A DNA stretch of 64,000 nt from Lacrimispora sphenoides JCM 1415. GTDB lineage: Bacteria > Bacillota > Clostridia > Lachnospirales > Lachnospiraceae. The position numbers and the translations under genes were made by a program. The stretch covers positions 3,918,501 through 3,982,500 of the forward strand of contig NZ_LT630003.1 in NCBI RefSeq assembly GCF_900105615.1, written 5' to 3'. Positions 17,506 through 25,873 of this stretch are shown here, in pieces (position 1 is the stretch's first letter; every line of letters starts with the position of its first letter). The notes beneath the pieces were generated by a model, which worked only from the letters and a program-made list of their open reading frames with translations, ran no database searches and was not told the DNA's origin.

Positions 17506-17621
17506 TTCATAACACTCCTTTTGATTTTTTTGTTCGATGGCTTGAACCCATCTGACAATTATAGTTTAAACCTAAAAAGAAAAAGGACAACGCCTATAAA
17601 ACGCCTGTAAAATACTAATGG

Positions 17622-17706
17622 AAACCTGGTATTTTTATAAATTATCTGGTCCTATCCGTTTTGCATTAGAACTTTTGAAATGGAAAAGCCATTCAATACC
17701 AGGTTT
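17622..17706. repeat. 12-bp inverted repeat with nested inverted repeat
   Basis: AAACCTGGTATT (17622-17633) and AATACCAGGTTT (17695-17706) are perfect complements 61 bases apart. The interval's right end holds TTGAAATGG / CCATTCAA around AAAAG. It lies about 107 bp before the isomerase start at 17813. It may be an operator looped by a dimeric regulator, or the arms of an RNA structure. The rest of the 17095-17812 gap shows only the OYE remnant. Confidence 0.5.
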
Positions 17707-17812
17707 ATCTTAGTATTATTCAAGTATTTTTCAGGAATTACGAATCACGATTTTGTATTATAACATTATGCTATATAACTTTTTAACATTTAAACCTAAA
17801 GGAGGCTATATC

Positions 17813-18802
17813 ATGAGCAGAATGGTAACATTATTTACTGGCCAATGGGCGGATTTAGAATTTGACATTATGTGTCAAAAGGCTAAGCAAATGGGATATG
17901 ATGGCTTGGAAATAGCGTGCTGGGGCAATCATTTAAATCCATCAAAAGCTGCAACGGATGAAAGTTACGTTCAGTCCATCCTGAATACTCTGAAAAAGCA
18001 TGATTTAAAATGTGAAGCCCTCGGAGCACATATCATCGGCCAATGTGTAGGAGATGGGCCGGATGTAAGACTGAATAATTTCGCTCCTAAAGAATATTGG
18101 AATAAACCAGAGGAAATACGTAGCTGGGCCGTTCAGGAGATGAAGTATTGTGCAATTGCAGCGAAGCGCATAGGTGCAAAGGTTGTTACAGGCTTTACAG
18201 GATCTCCTATATGGAAATACCTGTATTCCTTCCCTCAGACAACAGATGAAATGGTTGAAGAAGGCTTTGACGATATTGTTCGCTTGTGGACCCCAATACT
18301 CGATGTATTCAGAGAAAATGGTATTAAGTTTGCTTTGGAAGTTCATCCCAGCGAAATCGCATTCGATTACTATTCCACTAAAAAAATTCTTCAAAAGTTT
18401 GCTGACCGCGAAGAATTCGGCCTTAATTTTGACCCCAGTCACTTAATATGGCAGGGAATCACGCCGCATATCTTCCTGAATGATTTCATTCATAGAGTTT
18501 ATCATGTGCATATGAAGGATGCCGCCGTGACTTTAGATGGAAAATCTGGTTTGCTTGGCTCACATATTGGTTTTGGTGATTTAAGAAGAGGGTGGAATTT
18601 CCGCTCTTTAGGACATGGAGATGTAAATTTTGAAGAAATAATCCGCGTTTTAAACCGGCATAACTATCAGGGTCCTTTATCGGTAGAATGGGAAGATAGC
18701 GGTATGGAAAGGGAATATGGCGGAGCAGAAGCAGCAGCCTTTGTAAAAAAGGTTGACTTTGCTCCTTCAAATGTTAAATTTGACGATGCACTTAAAAGCT
18801 GA
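17813..18802 (+). CDS. Sugar phosphate isomerase/epimerase (AP endonuclease 2-type TIM barrel)
   Basis: 329 residues from the ATG at 17813, which follows AAAGGAGG by 7 bases. In-frame upstream codons to 17753 lack any such signal. Family motifs: FTGQWADLEFDIMCQKAKQMGYDGLEI, ALEVHPSEIAFDYYS (Glu/His metal ligands), NFDPSHLIWQGI, VYHVHMKDAA and PLSVEWEDSGMER. These residues bind a divalent metal in xylose isomerase-like TIM barrels. It is followed 13 bp later by a Gfo/Idh/MocA gene, so the pair probably handles one keto-sugar or inositol-type substrate. The exact reaction cannot be read from sequence. Confidence 0.85.
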   Translation: MSRMVTLFTGQWADLEFDIMCQKAKQMGYDGLEIACWGNHLNPSKAATDESYVQSILNTLKKHDLKCEALGAHIIGQCVGDGPDVRLNNFAPKEYWNKPEEIRSWAVQEMKYCAIAAKRIGAKVVTGFTGSPIWKYLYSFPQTTDEMVEEGFDDIVRLWTPILDVFRENGIKFALEVHPSEIAFDYYSTKKILQKFADREEFGLNFDPSHLIWQGITPHIFLNDFIHRVYHVHMKDAAVTLDGKSGLLGSHIGFGDLRRGWNFRSLGHGDVNFEEIIRVLNRHNYQGPLSVEWEDSGMEREYGGAEAAAFVKKVDFAPSNVKFDDALKS

Positions 18803-18815
18803 GGAGGGTAATATT

Positions 18816-19967
18816 ATGAAACGCGATATAGTCCGTTATGGTATGGTAGGAGGGAGCCTAAACTCTTTCATTGGCAAAGTACATAAAAATGCTATCAATT
18901 TCGAAGTCAATGCAATGCTGACTGCCGGGTGCTTTAGTTCGAACAAATCAAACAATCTGGAAACCGGAGATTATTATCATTTACCAGCAGACAGGGTATA
19001 CGCAGATTATAAAGAAATGGCAGAAAAGGAAAGTCAAAGAAAAGATAAAATCGATTTTGTATGTGTTGTCACACCAAATTCAACTCATTATGATATAGCA
19101 AAAGAATTTCTGTTACATGATATTAACGTAGTCTGTGAAAAACCGCTATGCTCTGAAATAAGCCAGGCAGAGGAATTGAAAAAAATCGCCTTTGAAAGAG
19201 GGTTGTTATTTGCCGTAACATACACTTATTCCGGTTATGGAATGGTAAAGCAGGCGAAACAGCTGATCCAGGAGGGTACCATCGGCAAGGTTATCAATGT
19301 AAATGCAGAATATTTGCAGGAATGGCTTATCGATTCCATTGGCAGCGATGCTTCTCAAACAGCAAAATTATCTGGTTGGAGGACGAATCCTGAAATTGCG
19401 GGTATATCCAATTGCGTTGGGGACATCGGAACTCATATTGAAAACACCGTAGCGTATATGACTGGTTTGAGAATCAAACGTGTCGCTGCCAAGCTGGATT
19501 ATTTCAATCAGCCTTTGGAGTTAAACGCAAACATGCTGGTTGAGTTTGATAACGGTGCTAGCGGTGTCTATTCCTGTTCTCAAGTTGCTGTAGGCTATGC
19601 AAATGGCTTAACCATAAGGATTTTCGGCACCAAGGGGTCCATTGAATGGAGGCAGGAACAGCCGAATCAGCTAAAGGTCACGTTAAAAGGACAGCCATCA
19701 GCTATTTATGAAAGAGGTACCGGATATATTACCGGAAGAGCTGCCAGGCTGAACCGTATTCCTAGCGGACACCCTGAAGGCTATTACGAAGCTTTCGCCA
19801 ATGTCTACAAAACGTATCTTGGTGCCATTTTAAAAACCATTAACGTTGAAAAACTAACAGCAGAAGATTTGGATTTCCCTAAAATTGAAGATGGGGTTGA
19901 AGGTGTAAAGTTTATCCATGCTGTTGTAGAAAGTGCTGGAAATGATTCAGGGTGGTCTATCATTTGA
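18816..19967 (+). CDS. Gfo/Idh/MocA family oxidoreductase
   Basis: 383 residues from the ATG at 18816 (GAGGAGG 8 bases upstream; in-frame codons back to 18753 overlap the previous gene). Rossmann start YGMVGGSLNSFIGKVHK, then FVCVVTPNSTHYDIA, the CEKPL motif near residue 115 and GDIGTHIENTVAYMTG (catalytic Asp/His). It oxidises a sugar or cyclitol hydroxyl with NAD(P). The N-terminal GGSLNSFIG loop is longer than in IolG, as in a subfamily usually paired with TIM-barrel isomerases. It is operonic with the preceding isomerase. A 15-bp hairpin follows. Confidence 0.87.
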   Translation: MKRDIVRYGMVGGSLNSFIGKVHKNAINFEVNAMLTAGCFSSNKSNNLETGDYYHLPADRVYADYKEMAEKESQRKDKIDFVCVVTPNSTHYDIAKEFLLHDINVVCEKPLCSEISQAEELKKIAFERGLLFAVTYTYSGYGMVKQAKQLIQEGTIGKVINVNAEYLQEWLIDSIGSDASQTAKLSGWRTNPEIAGISNCVGDIGTHIENTVAYMTGLRIKRVAAKLDYFNQPLELNANMLVEFDNGASGVYSCSQVAVGYANGLTIRIFGTKGSIEWRQEQPNQLKVTLKGQPSAIYERGTGYITGRAARLNRIPSGHPEGYYEAFANVYKTYLGAILKTINVEKLTAEDLDFPKIEDGVEGVKFIHAVVESAGNDSGWSII

Positions 19968-20008
19968 TCCTACCATTAGATTCAAAGAATCGTCATTTTC
20001 ATTGATTT

Positions 20009-20053
20009 ATAGACAGTAAGAATTTCGGGAACAGAATGATTCTTACTGTCTAT
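20009..20053 (+). terminator. Hairpin after the isomerase/oxidoreductase pair
   Basis: A perfect 15-bp stem (ATAGACAGTAAGAAT / ATTCTTACTGTCTAT) with a 15-base loop, 42 bases past the stop. The T-tract is weak (AATTATA), so termination efficiency is uncertain. It also separates the convergent VOC gene. Confidence 0.55.
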
Positions 20054-20089
20054 AATTATATAGCTAGTAATTGTTAACAAATCACATGT

Positions 20090-20470
20090 TTACCCTCGAA
20101 ACTCAATGAATTCGCCATCAGGGCCTTGAAAAACAACTCTTTTCCAACCTTTTTCCTGTGGCGTTCTGGGCTCGGGAATATGTGGCTCAGTCACAACCGG
20201 GACCCCTGCGTTCTTAAGCCTTTGATAATCAAAATCAAAATCATCGCTAATGAGACAGAAATGATACCCCTTATTCTCCTTTTCATTTGTCCAGTGTTCA
20301 AACTCTAACACGGTATCGCCTAACTGAAGGTAAACAACCTTCTCAAGGTCCGGCACTCCGGGAACATCGTGTTCAAAATATCTTTTAAAACCAAAGTTTT
20401 TTTCATAGAAGTCGATCGACTTTTGTCTGTCTTTTACTGAAAATGCAACATGGTCTATTCGTGTAAACAT
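20090..20470 (-). CDS. VOC/glyoxalase family protein
   Basis: 126 residues, a single beta-alpha-beta-beta-beta pair: RIDHVAFSVKDRQKSIDFYEKNFGF at the N-terminus, VYLQLGDTVLEFEHW in the middle and VFQGPDGEFIEF at the end. His (residue 7) and Glu residues (VLEFE, GEFIEF) occupy the usual metal-ligand positions of the vicinal oxygen chelate fold. It could be a glyoxalase, dioxygenase or resistance protein; the family does not fix substrate. AGGAGGTA precedes the ATG. It lies 46 bp downstream of the cupin gene on the same strand and is probably co-transcribed. Confidence 0.8.
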   Translation of the reverse strand: MFTRIDHVAFSVKDRQKSIDFYEKNFGFKRYFEHDVPGVPDLEKVVYLQLGDTVLEFEHWTNEKENKGYHFCLISDDFDFDYQRLKNAGVPVVTEPHIPEPRTPQEKGWKRVVFQGPDGEFIEFRG

Positions 20471-20516
20471 AAAACAATACCTCCTGCACTGAATCTTAAT
20501 TTTTTATATATATCGT

Positions 20517-20843
20517 TTAATCCTTTTTGGATGTTTCAATTTTAATCTGCAGCACCACCCAATTATCAGAGCTGGTATTATTGAATCCGTGTGTCTCACC
20601 ATTTGGGGAGAAAATGATATCCTTTTCCTTCACAGGCATTTCTTCATTGTTTATGGTAATGGTACCTTCACCAGAAATCACATAGAAGACTTCATCGATA
20701 TCCGAATGCTTATGATCTGGTGTTGTTTGTCCCGGGGCATATAGTAAAAGTCCTGTATCCAACTGGCCTTCTTTAAAAATTGCCTTACGCGCACTTTTAT
20801 CAGCTGCAAAATCCAGAATATCGTTAATATTAATTTTTTTCAT
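20517..20843 (-). CDS. Small cupin domain protein
   Basis: 108 residues forming one cupin barrel. Motif 1 is PDHKHSDIDEVFYVISGEG (His, His, Glu metal ligands) and motif 2 is PNGETHGFNNTS with a further His. Small single-domain cupins like this act as sugar isomerases, dioxygenases or ligand sensors. No signal peptide or DNA-binding domain. It is divergent from the HxlR gene at 21031 and likely under its control. Confidence 0.82.
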   Translation of the reverse strand: MKKININDILDFAADKSARKAIFKEGQLDTGLLLYAPGQTTPDHKHSDIDEVFYVISGEGTITINNEEMPVKEKDIIFSPNGETHGFNNTSSDNWVVLQIKIETSKKD

Positions 20844-20956
20844 ACTTAACTCCTATCTATTTGAAATAATATTCAGCAATTTTTCTCCATTTAAATCGAA
20901 ACCAACTGATTTGAATGGTACTGCTGTATATTCACTATAATATCGTTACAAACTTT

Positions 20957-20998
20957 TTGCAAGAAGGCACTATTTTGTGCTATACTAACCAAACAGTA
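20957..20998 (+). promoter_or_regulatory. HxlR gene promoter with overlapping inverted repeat
   Basis: TTGCAA (20957-20962), an 18-base spacer and TATACT (20981-20986). TACT-aaccaaac-AGTA (20983-20998) overlaps the -10 box and start, a plausible HxlR operator. Confidence 0.45.
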
Positions 20999-21030
20999 AG
21001 TAAATACAATAGTTGATAGGAGTGATCATA

Positions 21031-21372
21031 ATGCCGTGTGATAAATTATGCCCTATTGAACATACCGTCAATCTGATCGGGCATAAATGGAAGGTGCTTA
21101 TTCTGAGAAATCTATTCAATAACGGTACACAAAGATTTATTGAACTCAGTAAAGGAATCAACGGAATAAGTCAGAAGATGCTGACTCAACAGCTTCGCCA
21201 GCTGGAGGCCGATGGGATAATTGATAGAAAGGTTTATCCAGAGGTACCGCCAAAGGTCGAATATTCTCTAACGGAACTTGGAAAATCATTAAGTCCGATT
21301 ATGGAGGAAATGAATCGATGGGGATTAGAGCATCTAAAGCAAAGCAATCTGAATAAGCAAAATAATGGATAA
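21031..21372 (+). CDS. HxlR family winged-helix regulator
   Basis: 113 residues from the ATG at 21031, which follows TAGGAG by 8 bases; an upstream in-frame TTG at 21013 overlaps that site. HxlR features: CPIEHTVNLIGHKWKVLILRNL with the N-terminal cysteine often used as a redox or electrophile sensor, RFIELSKGINGISQKMLTQQLRQLEADG (recognition helix) and VPPKVEYSLTELG (wing). It is divergent from the cupin/VOC genes. A bidirectional terminator follows. Confidence 0.87.
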   Translation: MPCDKLCPIEHTVNLIGHKWKVLILRNLFNNGTQRFIELSKGINGISQKMLTQQLRQLEADGIIDRKVYPEVPPKVEYSLTELGKSLSPIMEEMNRWGLEHLKQSNLNKQNNG

Positions 21373-21405
21373 TTTTAATTTCATCATTCAAATCTCATCT
21401 TTATC

Positions 21406-21452
21406 GAAAAAAGGAATGCCGGCGTAAGTTAAACACCGGCATTCTTCTTTCT
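21406..21452. terminator. Bidirectional terminator, HxlR / DEAD-box helicase
   Basis: GAATGCCGG / CCGGCATTC (21414-21422 and 21436-21444). TTCTTTCT follows on the plus strand and CTTTTTTCG on the minus strand, so it serves both convergent genes. Confidence 0.75.
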
Positions 21453-21499
21453 ATATTTCTTTACTTCATCAAAATCTATAATACAACGGAAGAGCAAAT

Positions 21500-22846
21500 C
21501 TACCGCTTTTTGTCATTCTTTGAAAATTTATTAAAACTCCTTTTTTCTTTTAATGTTCCATCTGCTGTCATTCGATACTTTTTCTTTGAAGATGAAACAC
21601 GATCTATGGAAGCTGTATGCAATGACTCTCTCTTTGGCGATGCATCTGATTTTGCTGTTTTTGCTGTATCTCTTCTTGGCTGCACAACCTTTATCGCCGG
21701 AAAGTTGTTCTTTAATGGGTAGGGATGATCTTTAATTTCTGTTATTTTCTTCCCAATCAATTTTTCAATATCGTTAAGTTGTCCTTTTTCATCAAAATCG
21801 CAAAAAGATATTGCTGTTCCACCAAGTCCTGCCCTGCCTGTTCGCCCAATACGATGCACATACGTCTCTGGTATATCTGGCAGGTCATAATTAATAACAT
21901 GGGTTAGTTCATCTATGTCTATTCCTCTTGCCGCGATATCTGTTGCAAGCAATATTCGCAATGTTTTGTTTTTAAAGTTGTTTAATGCACTCTGACGCGC
22001 TCCCTGTGATTTATCACCATGAATCGCCCGCGCAATCACACCATTTCTTGCTAATTGCTTCATAAGGCGATCCGCCCCGTGCTTGGTACGTGTAAATACC
22101 AGCGCTGAATCTATGTTTTTATCTTTTAGAATGTGCAAAAGCAAATCCTTCTTATTGCATTTATCAACGAAATACAGATACTGCTCGATGGTATCCACTG
22201 TTGATGATACCGGAGTGATTTCTATTTTCGCAGGAGTCTTTAATATCGTACTCGCCAGCTTGGCGATGTCTGGCGGCATCGTAGCCGAGAAAAGTAATGT
22301 TTGCTTTTTTAAAGGTGTTTTGGCAATGATCCTTTTAACATCATGAATAAATCCCATATCCAGCATACGGTCAGCTTCGTCCAAGATAAATATTTTAATA
22401 TGTTCTATATTTATAATTTTTTGATCAATTAAGGCCAGCAGTCTTCCTGGCGTTGCTACCAGTATATCTACTCCTTGCTTTAAACTTTCCTCCTGAGGCT
22501 TTTGAGATACTCCCCCGAAGACTACACAACATTTTAAATCGGTGAATTTCCCATAAGTATTAAAACTTTCATAAATTTGCAGAGCGAGCTCTCTCGTCGG
22601 TGTTACGATCAGAGCCCTTATATTTTGTTTTGCCCGATGAGGCATTTTTTCTTCACTGAGCAGCTGAATCGTCGGTATAGCAAAAGCAGCTGTTTTTCCG
22701 GTACCAGTCTGGGCACAACCAAGTAAATCCCTGCCGCTTAATATAACTGGTATTGCCTCTTCCTGTATCGGTGTAGGAACATCGTAATTTTCCTTTTCCA
22801 AAGCCTTAATAATATCAGGCATAATATTTAATTCTTTAAATTGCAT
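21500..22846 (-). CDS. DEAD-box RNA helicase (RhlE-like)
   Basis: 448 residues from the ATG at 22846, which follows AAAGGAG by 6 bases. In-frame codons to 22903 have no such signal. All core motifs are present: Q motif (FKELNIMPDIIKAL...PTPIQEEAIP), AQTGTGKT, PTRELALQ, LDEADRMLDMGF, FSATMPP, RGIDIDELTHVINYDLP and HRIGRTGR. The tail after about residue 370 is short, basic and serine-rich (KRESLHTASIDRVSSSKKK), unlike the DbpA-type tail of the second helicase at 34693. It unwinds RNA duplexes, for example in ribosome assembly or cold growth. Confidence 0.92.
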   Translation of the reverse strand: MQFKELNIMPDIIKALEKENYDVPTPIQEEAIPVILSGRDLLGCAQTGTGKTAAFAIPTIQLLSEEKMPHRAKQNIRALIVTPTRELALQIYESFNTYGKFTDLKCCVVFGGVSQKPQEESLKQGVDILVATPGRLLALIDQKIINIEHIKIFILDEADRMLDMGFIHDVKRIIAKTPLKKQTLLFSATMPPDIAKLASTILKTPAKIEITPVSSTVDTIEQYLYFVDKCNKKDLLLHILKDKNIDSALVFTRTKHGADRLMKQLARNGVIARAIHGDKSQGARQSALNNFKNKTLRILLATDIAARGIDIDELTHVINYDLPDIPETYVHRIGRTGRAGLGGTAISFCDFDEKGQLNDIEKLIGKKITEIKDHPYPLKNNFPAIKVVQPRRDTAKTAKSDASPKRESLHTASIDRVSSSKKKYRMTADGTLKEKRSFNKFSKNDKKR

Positions 22847-22938
22847 AAATTCTCCTTTTAATCTGTATTGTTTTAATTTATCTCTTATATGACGCTTGAC
22901 CAAGCCAGTCCATTTAGAACGGCATGATCGGCTGACTA

Positions 22939-23292
22939 TTAATTATTTCGATTTTTACCTCCCCACTCACACAACTCTTCCAAAACGGGTAATAGAGTTT
23001 CTGCTTTATCAGTCAGACTGTACTCTACTTTAGGAGGGATCTGAGGAAACTCTTTTCGGTTCACCAGTCCATCCGCCTCCAATTCTTTTAATTGAGAACT
23101 CAATACTTTAAAAGTAATAGTTCCTAATTGTCTTTTCAGTTCATTAAAGCGAACTGGTTGATTTTCGGCTAAAAGGTATATTATAACCATTTTCCATTTA
23201 CCGCCAATCACTGACATTGTATAGCCAAAAGGTGTATCCTGAATATTTTTAACTTCACCATTAAAATCAGCCATGCCCATGTTTACATACAC
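22939..23292 (-). CDS. HxlR family winged-helix regulator
   Basis: Up to 117 residues. PFGYTMSVIGGKWKMVIIYLL, RFNELKRQLGTITFKVLSSQLKELEADG and PPKVEYSLTDKAE are HxlR landmarks. The start is uncertain: GTG at 23292 lies only 2 bases after AAAGGA, while the ATG at 23280 is 14 bases away. No N-terminal cysteine is present, unlike the regulator at 21031. It is divergent from the RidA gene across a region full of palindromes that are likely its operators. Confidence 0.83.
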   Translation of the reverse strand: MYVNMGMADFNGEVKNIQDTPFGYTMSVIGGKWKMVIIYLLAENQPVRFNELKRQLGTITFKVLSSQLKELEADGLVNRKEFPQIPPKVEYSLTDKAETLLPVLEELCEWGGKNRNN

Positions 23293-23301
23293 TATCCTTT
23301 C

Positions 23302-23374
23302 GAATAGTACCTATTAACATAGTGCGTACTATTCTTTTATTTTAGCTTAGTATATACTAAGCTCACTTTAAAGT
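23302..23374. promoter_or_regulatory. Palindrome cluster between HxlR and ridA (operators)
   Basis: GAATAGTAC / GTACTATTC (23302-23310 and 23326-23334), a perfect 20-bp palindrome AGCTTAGTAT-ATACTAAGCT (23344-23363) and ACTTTAAAGT (23365-23374). All lie in the 100 bp between the divergent starts. TATACT within the palindrome could be the ridA -10 box. Confidence 0.6.
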
Positions 23375-23389
23375 AAAGGAGAGATAATA

Positions 23390-23782
23390 ATGGCTGATAT
23401 TAATACCTACAACCACGGTCTTCCATGGGAAGACGAACACGGCATCGCCCAAGGCTACTGCGTTAACGGCACTCTATATATTTCGGGTCAATTCTCCCAT
23501 GATATACAGGGCACGTTTGTCGGAGAGGGCGATATCGAGGTACAGACAAGACAAACGCTGGAGAATCTTGACCGCGTACTGGCAGGATTTGGCGCTGCCA
23601 GATCGAACATCGCAGAGATGGAGATTTTTCTGGCTGACCCGCAAGAACATTTTGAAAAGTGCATTCGTATTTTTAAGGAGTATGTGGGTGATCATCGGCC
23701 AGCCGGCACCCTGGTCGGTGTGTCAGGTATGGCGTTCCCTGACCAGTTGATTGAAATTCGTGCTATAGCACATATTAGTTAA
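23390..23782 (+). CDS. RidA (YjgF/YER057c/UK114) family protein
   Basis: 130 residues. GTLYISGQFSHDIQGTFVG, EVQTRQTLENLDRVLAGFGA, EMEIFLADPQEHFEKC and a C-terminal AFPDQLIEIRAIA are the usual family blocks. RidA itself hydrolyses reactive enamine/imine intermediates (2-aminoacrylate) using a conserved arginine. Here the C-terminal I-E-I-R-A matches that position, but the canonical RPA context is replaced by HRPAGTLVGV. So a subfamily (Rid4-7-like) with unknown imine substrate is possible. AAAGGAGAG precedes the ATG. Likely repressed by the divergent HxlR protein. Confidence 0.85.
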   Translation: MADINTYNHGLPWEDEHGIAQGYCVNGTLYISGQFSHDIQGTFVGEGDIEVQTRQTLENLDRVLAGFGAARSNIAEMEIFLADPQEHFEKCIRIFKEYVGDHRPAGTLVGVSGMAFPDQLIEIRAIAHIS

Positions 23783-23835
23783 ATCGTTCGCAGGGTTACA
23801 AGACGCCAGGAGATCAGGCATCGAGTTCACCAGAA

Positions 23836-23880
23836 AAAATGAACCGCTCCCTTACTTTTTGACAGGGAGCAGTTCATTTT
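23836..23880. terminator. Bidirectional terminator, ridA / MFS gene
   Basis: AAAATGAAC and GCTCCCT pair with AGGGAGC and GTTCATTTT across a single C/A mismatch. A-rich left and T-rich right flanks make it work in both directions between convergent genes. Confidence 0.8.
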
Positions 23881-23938
23881 ACACCTCTGTTATTTATCAA
23901 CCCTGGATTAAGAAATCCTAAAGTTACCGATGAAACGG

Positions 23939-25252
23939 TTAACCATGAGCCACAGAATTATCAGCTTCCTCATGATCTTTACCGAATTCAGGATCACGGA
24001 TACGGCCAACGATAATAATTGCTACGATGAATATAGAAAATGTAAACACAAATGGCAGGCGGCGGTCAATACTTGATAACCAGCCAGCAAAATAGCCAAA
24101 TGGTGAAGCAAAAGCAATGGTAAAGGACATAATCAAAGCATTAATACGAGCACGCTCCTTCGGATTAATATTTAGCTGGAGCAAGGCATCTTTACGAGGC
24201 ATTACAAGGGCACTGGCTACTGCTGCAACAAAGACATAAATGATGATAAACGGCATACCACCGACCGGAGTCAGTATCAGAAGAATCGAGCATGCAGCAT
24301 ACAATACAAGACCAATCCACATCGGTATCCGGAATTTTACAGATTCCAAGCGGTGCTGGACTCCAATCATGAAAATTAACATCACAGCCGCATTCAAAAT
24401 AGGAAAAAAAGCCAGATAGCGATCCGCTATACCTAACCTCTGTGTTACATACAAGCTAAAGAAGTTGGTACTGACAAGATTTGTTATATGTAATATTACA
24501 GAGACAATAAGCACTTTCATAATCTCTTTGTCCATTAGCACTTTTGATATCAGATCCTTGTATTCATATAACATCTGTAAAACAGTGGTATCTTTCGTCT
24601 CGGCCATACGAATCTTACCTTGCCGGGTTTCATCACAATACCGAAAAGTAACAATCACCTTAATCAGCATATTCACAGCAAAAACAAAATATAAAACACG
24701 GACAACCGGAACCACGGTAAAGGAATTTATCAGCAATCCTGATATTGGTGCAAAAAAGATTGCAACCAGACCGCCTATGTTCACCCAGGTATAGATTCCT
24801 AATAAATCCTTGGGATCTGCATCTTCAATCAATAAGCAATACCATGCAGTCTGGTTAATCTGTTCAAAACTGTTAAATAAAACTGCAATTAAAAAGAACC
24901 AAAAGTTACCCGAAACAGACCAGATCAGACAAGCAACACACCAACCAAAGAAATCACCCATCATGGTTGTAAACTTGCGGCCAAACTTATCGGTGATGAT
25001 ACCGCCGAAGAAGGAAAAAAACACCTGGACAAACATGGCAACCGATAGGATCAGTCCGATTTGAACATCCGTTATTCCCTGCGTATACATATATAATGTA
25101 GCAAAAGGTGCGATCAAGTTATAAGGAATACCCCAGAGCGGTTCCATCAAAATCAGAGTTCTTGGATTCCCTTTGTTATTTTTTAATAATTCAATTAATG
25201 GGTGCTTCCGCAGAGTTTTTATTTTTTGTACTGTATTCACTGGTTTCTCCAT
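23939..25252 (-). CDS. MFS transporter
   Basis: 437 residues with about 12 hydrophobic segments. Motif A of the major facilitator superfamily is visible between TM2 and TM3 (GGIITDKFGRKFTT). A cytoplasmic loop near residue 215 is charged (CDETRQGKIRMAETKD) and divides the two six-helix halves. The N-terminus (about 30 residues) and C-terminus are hydrophilic. The substrate is not recognisable. The ATG overlaps the end of the YaiI/YqxD gene by 16 bases, so translation is probably coupled. Confidence 0.83.
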   Translation of the reverse strand: MEKPVNTVQKIKTLRKHPLIELLKNNKGNPRTLILMEPLWGIPYNLIAPFATLYMYTQGITDVQIGLILSVAMFVQVFFSFFGGIITDKFGRKFTTMMGDFFGWCVACLIWSVSGNFWFFLIAVLFNSFEQINQTAWYCLLIEDADPKDLLGIYTWVNIGGLVAIFFAPISGLLINSFTVVPVVRVLYFVFAVNMLIKVIVTFRYCDETRQGKIRMAETKDTTVLQMLYEYKDLISKVLMDKEIMKVLIVSVILHITNLVSTNFFSLYVTQRLGIADRYLAFFPILNAAVMLIFMIGVQHRLESVKFRIPMWIGLVLYAACSILLILTPVGGMPFIIIYVFVAAVASALVMPRKDALLQLNINPKERARINALIMSFTIAFASPFGYFAGWLSSIDRRLPFVFTFSIFIVAIIIVGRIRDPEFGKDHEEADNSVAHG

Positions 25253-25761
25253 TTTCCTCGTCTCGTTTTCGAGATAGAATCCTGATAATCTGGGTTTCCA
25301 TAAACCCTATCTTCCTTAACAACAGCATGGGCGATTAATTTCCGAAAAGATTCTTCAAACTGTTTGTCATCTTCCAGAGTTCTTTTTCTTGGTCCGCTCA
25401 GATGATGTTTAGATTTTGCTCTCCTCGCAGCTTTTGCCATATGCCTCTCCATAAGAAGTTGATCTATGTTGTCATTGGTATACCATCTTCCAGATTGATG
25501 AATCGCATAAGCGTCTTTTCCCAATACCATTGCTGCCACACCATAATCCTGCGTTACCACAATATCACCGGATTTACACAGGTTAACCAATGCAAAATCG
25601 ACTGCATCTGCTCCTGCTCCGATAACCTTTACCACGCTATAATTGGACTGTAACACATGATTGGTATCGCATAGGAGACATACTTCTATCTTATTCTCTT
25701 CTGCTATCTTTTCCACTATTTTAACTACCGGACAGGCGTCTGCATCCACATAAATCTTCAT
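25237..25761 (-). CDS. YaiI/YqxD (UPF0178) family protein
   Basis: 174 residues, somewhat longer than the usual 150. MKIYVDADACPVVKIVEKIAEE at the N-terminus has the conserved Asp pair of this PIN-domain-like family. GDIVVTQDYGVAAMVLGKDA and SGRWYTNDNID are further family blocks, and KHHLSGPRKRTLEDDKQFEESF closes it. The PIN-like fold suggests a nuclease, but no activity is established in the family. It precedes and overlaps the MFS transporter gene. Confidence 0.88.
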   Translation of the reverse strand: MKIYVDADACPVVKIVEKIAEENKIEVCLLCDTNHVLQSNYSVVKVIGAGADAVDFALVNLCKSGDIVVTQDYGVAAMVLGKDAYAIHQSGRWYTNDNIDQLLMERHMAKAARRAKSKHHLSGPRKRTLEDDKQFEESFRKLIAHAVVKEDRVYGNPDYQDSISKTRRGKWRNQ

Positions 25762-25873
25762 TTACATCTTCTCCCTCATTCAGCATACTTTAACAAACTG
25801 CCACCTCCACTGATACTCTACTATTAAATCCTAAATATTTCAAGTTCCATTTTCACAATTACATCATAGCATA

